From Bacteroides salyersiae WAL 10018 = DSM 18765 = JCM 12988 (GTDB lineage: Bacteria; Bacteroidota; Bacteroidia; Bacteroidales; Bacteroidaceae): DNA of 64,000 bases. The stretch covers positions 1,757,207-1,821,206 of the forward strand of contig NZ_KB905466.1 of NCBI RefSeq assembly GCF_000381365.1, read 5' to 3'. Each line of letters begins with the position of its first letter. Position 1 is the stretch's first letter. The notes under the pieces are model-generated. The model saw nothing but the letters and a program-made list of their open reading frames with translations, did not search any database and had not been told where the DNA came from. A program made the position numbers and the translations under genes. Below are positions 35,874 through 43,168 of this stretch, piece after piece.

Positions 35874-37835
35874 CTAAGAATATGGTATTATAAATACAAA
35901 ACGACACCCTTTCGTGTACTTAGAATCAAGAGTCAGACTCCCTCCCAACTTATCTGCAATTCCCCGACAGATCGAGAGTCCCAGTCCGGTACCCTGCGAA
36001 TAACTGTCAAGTTTGGCAAATCTGGAGAAAACCGCCTCCTGCTTTTCCAAAGGAATGCCAGGCCCTGTGTCGGTTATAGTAAAACAGATCCGCTGTCCCT
36101 CCTTCATTATATTATATGCCAATGTTATATCACCCGACGGAGTGAATTTTGCAGCATTATGCAGCAAGTTCACCAACACCTGCATGATACGCTCCGGATT
36201 ACTTTTCACGATAAATTCTTCACGGGCCGGCTGGAAATGCAATTCCACTCCCTCTTGCACATCTTTACGAATATTATCCACACTCAACTTACAACAGTCA
36301 TTTATATTGGTCATGATATCAGCCGGCATCTTTCCGGTCTTATCCAGATCAGACAACTCGAGCACATCTGTTATCAGCCGAAGGAGGTTATTACTGTTCT
36401 CCTCTATAATAGAAGCATATACCTTAGTATCCGGATCATCCTGATAGCGGTCTCCCAATATTTGAGAGAATCCCACAATCGAATTTAACGGTGTACGAAT
36501 TTCGTGCGACATACTTTGTATAAACAACGTTTTCATCTGGCTGGCGGTCTCTGCCGCATTTTTTGCTTTCCGTAACTCTTCCTCCGAATGGAGAAGCCGT
36601 TTATTCAAGCGATTCTCACGATACAAAAATATAAATACGAAAACCAGTAAGGTAACCAGCGAAATTATGAGAAGTTGCTTATTATGCAGTTCTTTTTTCT
36701 GTGCCTGAAGCACTAACTCTTTTTTCTCGGCATTCAATCTTTCCATATTGACCAGAGTGGCAAATCCACTGATGGATTGTTCTTCATTACTTTGTCTTAT
36801 GGAATCTTCCAGCAAAATATATTTGGCCAAAAAATCCGTTGCAAGATCCTTTCGCCCCATCGCCCGGTATATTTCACCTTTCATACGATAATGGCTGCCT
36901 TGCAACGCATGTTCGTTAAGCCGCAGTTCTTCCTCTATTTGTTTATCGGCAGCCACCAAAGCTTTCTGATATTGTTTGGTTTGCTTGTAATAGAAGACTT
37001 CATTCTCGTAGTAAAGCTTCTTATAAATATCCAGTTTTTTATCCTCTTCGACCAGCACTTTGGCCTCCTGCAATCTATTCCAAGCCTCGCCCGGATTATC
37101 TATGGCAAGATAATAGTGTACATATCCCAATTTTGCAGAAAAAACATGCGTACTTGCATTGGCCGTAGATTCCGCTTTTTTCAGCATTTCGAGAGCTTTA
37201 GAAATATCCCCCTGGTTGATATAGTATTTGGCCACTTCCGTATAAGAAGTTGAAATATTATAATTATCAACATGATAAGTTTCAGTCAGTTCGATTCCTT
37301 TCAGGCAATATTCAATAGCCAGACTCTTCAAATCTTTGATTTCATAAATCTGATACAGACTGTTATAACAATAAAGCAATCCGATTTTACTATCTCTTTT
37401 TTGTGCATCCTTAAGCATTTCCTGAGCCTCATACAAGGCAATATTACTTTTTCCTGTTTTGAGATAATATAAAATCAAACGGTTGTTCCAAACGAAATAA
37501 TAGTATTTAGGCTGATTGGTTTTCTCCGCGAACTCCTTAACCACCTTCGTATAATGAATGATACTGTCTTCTTCATCTCCCTTAAAATAATAATGGTCTA
37601 ATTTCAGAGTCAATGCTACAGCTTGCATGCGCTGATCTCCTTTTTTTTCAGACATCCAATATAATGTATCCGCCATGTGAAGAACTTTCGAATCACCGAC
37701 ATTCTCCTGACAACGCTGAAAGTAAGAATAAAGTTCACTATCTACATTAAACTCTTTTTCTTCTTGCGCACAGACTGTACAACAAAGAATAAGAGAAATG
37801 ACAAATAATATTCTCCGAGAGGGGATCGTTCTCAT
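35874..37835 (-). CDS. TPR-containing membrane sensor histidine kinase
   Basis: A 653-residue sensor: signal peptide (to about CCTVCAQ, 24), a periplasmic array of TPR repeats (about 30-370), one membrane helix (about 389-407, LLIISLVTLLVFVFIFL), coiled linker, HisKA with the phospho-acceptor in SMSHEIRTPLNSIVGF (His about 444), and HATPase_c with the N box (LLHNAAKFTP), G1 (DTGPGIP) and G2 (GTGLGLSI). No receiver or DNA-binding domain is fused and no response regulator gene is adjacent, so it is an orphan kinase whose partner must be elsewhere. The fimbrillin-like gene is cotranscribed and may belong to its circuit (inference). Confidence 0.92.
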   Translation of the reverse strand: MRTIPSRRILFVISLILCCTVCAQEEKEFNVDSELYSYFQRCQENVGDSKVLHMADTLYWMSEKKGDQRMQAVALTLKLDHYYFKGDEEDSIIHYTKVVKEFAEKTNQPKYYYFVWNNRLILYYLKTGKSNIALYEAQEMLKDAQKRDSKIGLLYCYNSLYQIYEIKDLKSLAIEYCLKGIELTETYHVDNYNISTSYTEVAKYYINQGDISKALEMLKKAESTANASTHVFSAKLGYVHYYLAIDNPGEAWNRLQEAKVLVEEDKKLDIYKKLYYENEVFYYKQTKQYQKALVAADKQIEEELRLNEHALQGSHYRMKGEIYRAMGRKDLATDFLAKYILLEDSIRQSNEEQSISGFATLVNMERLNAEKKELVLQAQKKELHNKQLLIISLVTLLVFVFIFLYRENRLNKRLLHSEEELRKAKNAAETASQMKTLFIQSMSHEIRTPLNSIVGFSQILGDRYQDDPDTKVYASIIEENSNNLLRLITDVLELSDLDKTGKMPADIMTNINDCCKLSVDNIRKDVQEGVELHFQPAREEFIVKSNPERIMQVLVNLLHNAAKFTPSGDITLAYNIMKEGQRICFTITDTGPGIPLEKQEAVFSRFAKLDSYSQGTGLGLSICRGIADKLGGSLTLDSKYTKGCRFVFIIPYS

Positions 37836-37869
37836 ATTTCTGCAAGATTAATGGCGTGGTTGTGTATCG

Positions 37870-37877
37870 CAAATATA
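37870..37877 (-). promoter_or_regulatory. -7 box (TATATTTG) for the histidine kinase operon
   Basis: Exact TAnnTTTG on the minus strand, 34 bases before the ATG. The rest of the 330-base divergent gap shows nothing but this and the DUF2007 promoter. Confidence 0.65.
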
Positions 37878-38124
37878 CATCTATTTTTGACGTTTAGGCA
37901 ATAAATTGATTAATTTATTCACTTTATTGTGTATTTTGCTCACACTATTAAGAAAAGCAGAAACAAAGAGCTCTCTTTTTGTACCCGTCCACAGTTACTA
38001 TCCAAAGCGTTTCAAACAGTGTGTAAAGGATACGAAACATACATAGAGTGCTGTATTATCGAAAATAAACAAAATAGTCTCTTACTTTTTCATCTCCCGA
38101 TGCCATTTTTCTGAAATTATCGTG

Positions 38125-38132
38125 TACATTTG
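38125..38132 (+). promoter_or_regulatory. -7 box (TACATTTG) for DUF2007 copy 2
   Basis: Exact TAnnTTTG, 34 bases before ATG 38167. It makes an upstream in-frame start inside the box unlikely. Confidence 0.65.
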
Positions 38133-38166
38133 TAGAAGTATAAACACCTTAATACCCCAAAAAATT

Positions 38167-38400
38167 ATGAAAGAAGAAGATAATAGCCGTTTAGTCGAAG
38201 TGTTTTCCGGTTCGAGATGGGAAGCAGAACTCATCAAAGGTCTGCTTGAAAGCAATGAAATAGCAGCCGCCCTGAAAGACGGTCTCATTACAACGATAGC
38301 TCCCTATATCAGCCCTACCGTATCTGTAATGGTAACAGAGGACTGTTATGAACCTGCAATGGAAATTATAAGAAACCGCGAGAAAGCAGAAAACGATTAA
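38167..38400 (+). CDS. Small DUF2007-type protein, copy 2
   Basis: 77 residues from ATG 38167. VEVFSGSRWEAELIKGLLES and the C-terminal VSVMVTEDCYEPAMEIIRN parallel the gene at 4263-4463. Acidic, soluble, no signal peptide. Its last 35 bases overlap, tail to tail, the end of the aminotransferase gene on the other strand. Function unknown. Confidence 0.8.
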   Translation: MKEEDNSRLVEVFSGSRWEAELIKGLLESNEIAAALKDGLITTIAPYISPTVSVMVTEDCYEPAMEIIRNREKAEND

Positions 38401-39520
38401 GACGATCGAGCGCCTCGCGGATATTCTCTAACGAGTTGGCATACGAAAAGCGAACGTATCCCTCTCCTCCTGTACCGAAGTCGATTCCCGGTGTAATTCC
38501 AATATGTGCCTGCTCCAATACTTCAAAAGCAAATTTATAAGAATCCTTTGTAAATTTGCGGGCATCGGCAAAAATATAAAAAGCTCCTTTAGGTTCGACT
38601 TGGATACCGAATCCCATTTCGCGAAGGCGCCCGATCATGTATCGACGGCGCTCGTCATAGGTAGCACGCATTCTTTCCACATCAGGGGCAGCATACCGAA
38701 GCGCAGCAATACCGGCTTGCTGAGCTATACTGGGAGCACAGATAAAAAGATTCTGCTGTAATTTCTGTAAAGCCCGCATGCAAGATTTAGGCGCTATCAC
38801 ATAGCCGAGCCGCAATCCGGTCATGGCAAAACGTTTTGAAAAACCATTCAAAACAAATGCCTGATCCGTAAATTCCAAAATACTACGGGCACGTCCTTCA
38901 TAAACCAATCCATGATAAATCTCATCCGAAATCACAGGAACTCCAAGCCCGGCAATCTCTTTCAAAAAACGATCTTCCAATAAAAGTCCGGTAGGATTCA
39001 TCGGAGAATTGATGAAAATAGCTGCCGTACGGGTCGTGATAAACTTTTTGATATCTTCTATATTGTATTGTAACCCGTTTTCCGGACGAAGCGGAACCAA
39101 CACAGGTTTTGCCTGTGCGGCCAGCACAAAATTGCGATAACAGGCATAACCGGGATTGGAAAGAATCACCTCGCTGTCCGGACGGCAAAGCAGCAACAAA
39201 ACCAGCAGGATAGCCGGCGAAGAACCGGAAGTCACCACAATACAATCGGGGTCTACCGTCACCCCGTATTCCTGCTGATGAAAAGCAGCAATTTCCTTCC
39301 TCAATTCAGGATCCCCCAAAGAGTGAGTGTAATGAGTCAAATGAGAATCATACGCTTTCTTGGCTGCTTCGGCAACACAGACAGGAACATCAAAATCGGG
39401 TTCACCTACTTCCAGATGAATAATATCGATACCTTGTTTCTGCAATTCATTGGCACGTTCCAATACGTCCATAACGATGAACGAGGTCATTTGTTCCACC
39501 TGAGGGTTAGTCTGCTTCAT
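38366..39520 (-). CDS. PLP-dependent class I/II aminotransferase
   Basis: 384 residues from ATG 39520 (MKQTNPQVEQM); nine further in-frame codons upstream are probably not used. Fold-type I motifs: HLEVGEPDFDVP near the N-terminus, SGSSPAILLVL, INSPMNPTG (about 172-180), ISDEIYHGLVY, the PLP lysine in LNGFSKRFAMTGLRLGY (about 227), and a C-terminal VRFSYAN with the carboxylate-binding Arg. Most like aspartate/aromatic aminotransferases of the AspC/PatA group. Substrate is not determined. Monocistronic; 3' end overlaps DUF2007 copy 2. Confidence 0.9.
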   Translation of the reverse strand: MKQTNPQVEQMTSFIVMDVLERANELQKQGIDIIHLEVGEPDFDVPVCVAEAAKKAYDSHLTHYTHSLGDPELRKEIAAFHQQEYGVTVDPDCIVVTSGSSPAILLVLLLLCRPDSEVILSNPGYACYRNFVLAAQAKPVLVPLRPENGLQYNIEDIKKFITTRTAAIFINSPMNPTGLLLEDRFLKEIAGLGVPVISDEIYHGLVYEGRARSILEFTDQAFVLNGFSKRFAMTGLRLGYVIAPKSCMRALQKLQQNLFICAPSIAQQAGIAALRYAAPDVERMRATYDERRRYMIGRLREMGFGIQVEPKGAFYIFADARKFTKDSYKFAFEVLEQAHIGITPGIDFGTGGEGYVRFSYANSLENIREALDRLNRFLLSRGFL

Positions 39521-39544
39521 GGGTCTACTTGTTTTTTCGGGGTA

Positions 39545-39552
39545 CAAAGATA
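39545..39552 (-). promoter_or_regulatory. -7 box (TATCTTTG) for the aminotransferase
   Basis: Exact TAnnTTTG on the minus strand, 25 bases before ATG 39520; it favours that start. Confidence 0.65.
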
Positions 39553-39649
39553 CGCATTTTTCAACCTAAATAATGCCGGGACAGGTCTTTTCATTCATGA
39601 GATTAAGTTGATTTCACACCCGCCTAACTTTCATTACGATAAAAAGTCC

Positions 39650-39657
39650 TATATTTG
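39650..39657 (+). promoter_or_regulatory. -7 box (TATATTTG) for proB-proA
   Basis: Exact TAnnTTTG, 22 bases before ATG 39679. It overlaps the upstream in-frame extension of proB and rules it out. Confidence 0.7.
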
Positions 39658-39678
39658 TGCTTTCAAATCGTTAGCAAA

Positions 39679-40761
39679 ATGAAACAAGAGTTTACAAGAA
39701 TTGCCGTAAAGGTAGGAAGTAATGTACTGACACGCCGGGATGGGACATTGGATGTAACCCGCATGTCAGCCCTTGTCGACCAGATAGCCGAACTGCACAA
39801 GGCGGGCGTAGAAGTAATCCTCATCTCTTCGGGTGCCGTAGCCTCCGGCCGTAGCGAAATACGGACTCTAAAGAAGCTGGACAGCATAGACCAGCGTCAA
39901 CTCTTCTCGGCCGTAGGCCAAGCAAAACTAATCAACCGGTATTATGAATTATTCCGCGATCATGGTATCCCGGTGGGACAAGTGCTGACTACCAAAGAGA
40001 GTTTCGGCACACGACGCCATTACCTGAACCAAAAAAACTGCATGACAGTCATGCTGGAAAACGGAGTAATTCCTATAGTAAACGAAAACGATACCATCTC
40101 GGTCACCGAACTGATGTTCACCGACAATGACGAACTATCCGGTCTCATCGCTTCGATGATGGACACGCAGGCACTTATCATTTTAAGCAACATAGATGGT
40201 ATTTACAATGGTTCTCCCAACGACCCGTCTTCTTCCGTCATCCGGGAAATCGGCCACGGCAAAGACCTGTCGAGCTATATACAAACCAGTAAGTCGAGTT
40301 TTGGCAGAGGCGGCATGCTGACAAAGACCAACATCGCACGCAAAGTAGCCGACGAAGGCATTACCGTCATCATTGCCAATGGAAAACGGGATAATATCCT
40401 GGTCGACATTCTGCAAAAGCCGGAAGAAACTCTTTGCACCCGCTTCACCCCGTCGCAGGAACCGGTATCCAGTATAAAAAAATGGATTGCACACAGTGAA
40501 GGCTTTGCCAAAGGTGAAATACATATGAACGAATGCGCCACGGAAGTTTTGAATTCGGACAAGGCCGTGAGCATATTACCGGTCGGCATCACCCGTATTG
40601 AAGGTGAGTTCGAAAAAGATGACATTGTGCGCATCATTGACTTTCGCGGGAATGCAGTAGGAGTAGGTAAAGCAAACTGCGACTCCGCACAGGCCCGTGA
40701 AGCAATGGGGAAGCATGGCAAAAGACCTGTAGTGCACTATGATTATCTGTATATAGAATAA
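39679..40761 (+). CDS. proB: Glutamate 5-kinase
   Basis: First step of proline synthesis: phosphorylates glutamate. The 360-residue protein has an amino-acid-kinase domain (about 1-255: VKVGSNVLT, LISSGAVASGR, PIVNENDTIS, ILSNIDGIYNG, GRGGMLTKTNIA) and a C-terminal PUA domain (about 270-355), the full-length bacterial form. Gene order proB-proA, separated by 21 bases, is standard. Feedback inhibition by proline is a family property. Confidence 0.96.
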   Translation: MKQEFTRIAVKVGSNVLTRRDGTLDVTRMSALVDQIAELHKAGVEVILISSGAVASGRSEIRTLKKLDSIDQRQLFSAVGQAKLINRYYELFRDHGIPVGQVLTTKESFGTRRHYLNQKNCMTVMLENGVIPIVNENDTISVTELMFTDNDELSGLIASMMDTQALIILSNIDGIYNGSPNDPSSSVIREIGHGKDLSSYIQTSKSSFGRGGMLTKTNIARKVADEGITVIIANGKRDNILVDILQKPEETLCTRFTPSQEPVSSIKKWIAHSEGFAKGEIHMNECATEVLNSDKAVSILPVGITRIEGEFEKDDIVRIIDFRGNAVGVGKANCDSAQAREAMGKHGKRPVVHYDYLYIE

Positions 40762-40782
40762 TAGATTTTAGAGCCCAAAGAT

Positions 40783-42033
40783 ATGAACCTCAAAGAAACA
40801 TTTACCGCCGTACAGGCAGCCAGCCGGAAACTGGCTCTACTGGACGACCAAACAATCAACCGGATACTGAATGCCGTAGCAGATGCCGCCATCGCCGAAA
40901 CTCCGTTCATCTTAAGTGAGAATGCAAAAGATCTCGTACGAATGGAACAGAGCAATCCGAAATACGACCGGTTGAAGTTGACGGAAGCACGGCTAAAAGG
41001 AATTGCAGCCGATACTCGTAACGTGGCTACCCTCCCCTCGCCATTGGGACGGGTATTGAAAGAAACCGTCCGCCCCAATGGAATGAAACTGACAAAGGTC
41101 TCTGTCCCGTTCGGTGTCATCGGCATCATTTATGAAGCGCGCCCCAACGTCAGTTTCGATGTATTTTCCCTTTGTCTCAAAAGCGGCAACGCCTGTATCC
41201 TGAAAGGAGGAAGTGATGCCGACTGCTCCAACCGGGCCATAGTCAGCGTTATCCACAATGTGTTAAAGCGTTTCGGCGTAGATACACATATCGTAGAACT
41301 CCTGCCGGCCGACCGGGAAGCCACGGCGGAACTCCTGCATGCCGTAGGATATGTAGATCTCATCATTCCGCGCGGCAGCAGTAATCTGATAAATTTTGTA
41401 CGCGAGAATGCAACGATCCCTGTCATTGAAACAGGGGCGGGTATCTGCCATACTTATTTCGACGAATATGGAGATACGGCCAAAGGAGCCGCCATCATCA
41501 ATAATGCAAAAACACGCCGCGTCAGTGTATGCAACGCACTGGATTGCGTTCTCATCCACAAGAAGCGACTGAACGACTTGCCGGAAATCTGCAAAAAATT
41601 ACAAGACAGCAACGTCATTATCTTTGCCGACCCCCAAGCCTACCACAGTCTGGAAGGGCATTATCCGCCGGCACTCTTGAAACCGGCTACCCCGGAAAGC
41701 TTCGGCACAGAATTTCTGGACTATAAGATGGCAATCAAAACCGTGAAAAGTATTGAAGATGCCTTGGGGCATATTGCAGAATACAGTTCCAAGCACAGCG
41801 AAAGCATCATCACAGAAAATAAGGAATGCGCCGCCCTATTCAGCAAAATTGTAGATGCCGCTTGTGTATATACCAATGTATCCACGGCCTTTACCGACGG
41901 AGCACAATTCGGATTGGGAGCCGAAATCGGTATCAGTACGCAAAAATTGCATGCTCGCGGTCCGATGGCACTCGAAGAAATAACCTCCTACAAATGGATC
42001 ATTGAAGGAGACGGACAAACGAGGGAGAGTTGA
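40783..42033 (+). CDS. proA: Glutamate-5-semialdehyde dehydrogenase (gamma-glutamyl phosphate reductase)
   Basis: NADPH-dependent reduction of gamma-glutamyl phosphate, second step of proline synthesis. 416 residues of the aldehyde dehydrogenase superfamily. Visible motifs: [16 protein letters not shown] (about 108-123), [30 protein letters not shown] with the catalytic cysteine (about 222), and [23 protein letters not shown] near the C-terminus. Normal length. Followed by a purine-rich tract and argF'. Confidence 0.96.
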   Translation: MNLKETFTAVQAASRKLALLDDQTINRILNAVADAAIAETPFILSENAKDLVRMEQSNPKYDRLKLTEARLKGIAADTRNVATLPSPLGRVLKETVRPNGMKLTKVSVPFGVIGIIYEARPNVSFDVFSLCLKSGNACILKGGSDADCSNRAIVSVIHNVLKRFGVDTHIVELLPADREATAELLHAVGYVDLIIPRGSSNLINFVRENATIPVIETGAGICHTYFDEYGDTAKGAAIINNAKTRRVSVCNALDCVLIHKKRLNDLPEICKKLQDSNVIIFADPQAYHSLEGHYPPALLKPATPESFGTEFLDYKMAIKTVKSIEDALGHIAEYSSKHSESIITENKECAALFSKIVDAACVYTNVSTAFTDGAQFGLGAEIGISTQKLHARGPMALEEITSYKWIIEGDGQTRES

Positions 42034-42073
42034 GAAGAGATGAGAGAGGGGAGAATGGAGATGGGAGAAGTAT
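42019..42073. repeat. Purine-rich low-complexity tract between proA and argF'
   Basis: About 50 bases almost wholly A/G on the plus strand, with repeated GAGA/GGGAGA words. It overlaps the last proA codons and reaches to about 20 bases before the argF' ATG. It might act as an extended ribosome-binding leader. Confidence 0.5.
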
Positions 42074-42093
42074 AATTAAAAAAATAGAGAGAT

Positions 42094-43050
42094 ATGAAGA
42101 AATTTACTTGTGTACAGGACATAGGCGATTTAAAAATCGCTTTGGCCGAAGCATTTGAGATTAAAAAAGACCGTTTTAAATATGTAGAGTTGGGAAGAAA
42201 TAAGACTTTGATGATGATCTTCTTCAATTCCAGCCTGCGTACACGCCTGAGTACCCAAAAGGCGGCACTCAATTTAGGGATGAATGTTATTGTTCTCGAC
42301 ATTAATCAGGGGGCATGGAAACTGGAAACCGAACGGGGAGTTATCATGGATGGCGACAAACCGGAACATCTGCTGGAAGCCATTCCGGTGATGGGGTGTT
42401 ATTGCGACATCATAGGCGTACGCTCTTTTGCACGTTTCGAGAATCGTGATTATGACTATGAAGAAGTAATCATTAACCAGTTCATCAAATACTCCGGTCG
42501 TCCGGTGTTCTCGATGGAAGCAGCCACGCGCCATCCGTTGCAGAGTTTTGCCGACCTTATCACCATTGAAGAATACAAAAAAACCGCTCGCCCGAAAGTG
42601 GTCATGACTTGGGCACCCCATCCCCGTCCATTGCCACAAGCCGTACCGAATTCGTTTGCCGAATGGATGAATGCAACCGATTACGATTTTGTAATTACCC
42701 ATCCCGAAGGTTATGAACTCGATCCGAAGTTTGTAGGCCGTGCAAAGGTGGAATACGACCAAATGAAAGCTTTCGAAGGAGCCGACTTTATCTATGCCAA
42801 GAATTGGGCTGCCTATACAGGTGACAATTACGGACAGATCTTAAGCAAAGACCGCGAGTGGACAGTAAGTGACCGCCAGATGGCAGTGACCAACCATGCT
42901 TATTTCATGCACTGTCTGCCTGTACGCCGTAATATGATCGTAACGGACGACGTCATCGAAAGCCCGCAGTCTATCGTCATACCGGAAGCTGCCAATCGTG
43001 AAATATCGGCCACAGTCGTATTGAAAAGACTACTGGAAGGATTGCAATAA
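42094..43050 (+). CDS. argF': N-succinylornithine carbamoyltransferase
   Basis: Carbamoylates the delta-amino group of an N-acylated ornithine in arginine synthesis. The 318-residue protein has the carbamoyl-phosphate motif SLRTR (47-51), HPLQSFADL (about 147), a proline-rich loop RPLPQAVPNS (about 177) and HCLPVRR (about 272), all as in the Bacteroides fragilis enzyme. Residue 90, in GDKPEHL, is proline. Published work on the B. fragilis and Xanthomonas enzymes showed that Pro here selects N-succinyl-ornithine, while Glu selects N-acetyl-ornithine. The gene therefore marks the succinylated arginine route. It follows proA by 60 bases and ends at a strong terminator. Confidence 0.94.
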   Translation: MKKFTCVQDIGDLKIALAEAFEIKKDRFKYVELGRNKTLMMIFFNSSLRTRLSTQKAALNLGMNVIVLDINQGAWKLETERGVIMDGDKPEHLLEAIPVMGCYCDIIGVRSFARFENRDYDYEEVIINQFIKYSGRPVFSMEAATRHPLQSFADLITIEEYKKTARPKVVMTWAPHPRPLPQAVPNSFAEWMNATDYDFVITHPEGYELDPKFVGRAKVEYDQMKAFEGADFIYAKNWAAYTGDNYGQILSKDREWTVSDRQMAVTNHAYFMHCLPVRRNMIVTDDVIESPQSIVIPEAANREISATVVLKRLLEGLQ

Positions 43051-43080
43051 GCAGCCTCAACACAGCATATCACAACAACA

Positions 43081-43128
43081 AAAGCTCCGGTTATCCGGCG
43101 GGAATACCGCAGACAACCGGAGCTTTTT
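43081..43128 (+). terminator. Terminator of proB-proA-argF'
   Basis: AAAGCTCCGGTT pairs with AACCGGAGCTTT and runs into TTC; strong GC stem with an inner CCGGCGGG...CCGC fold. Confidence 0.9.
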
Positions 43129-43168
43129 CACTAAAACCATATTCAGCCTTCAACAGGCTATCCCAACA

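Noticed and set aside
36013..37472. Plus-strand ORFs across the histidine kinase gene
   Set aside because: Shadows of the kinase frame; no starts, domains or composition to support them.
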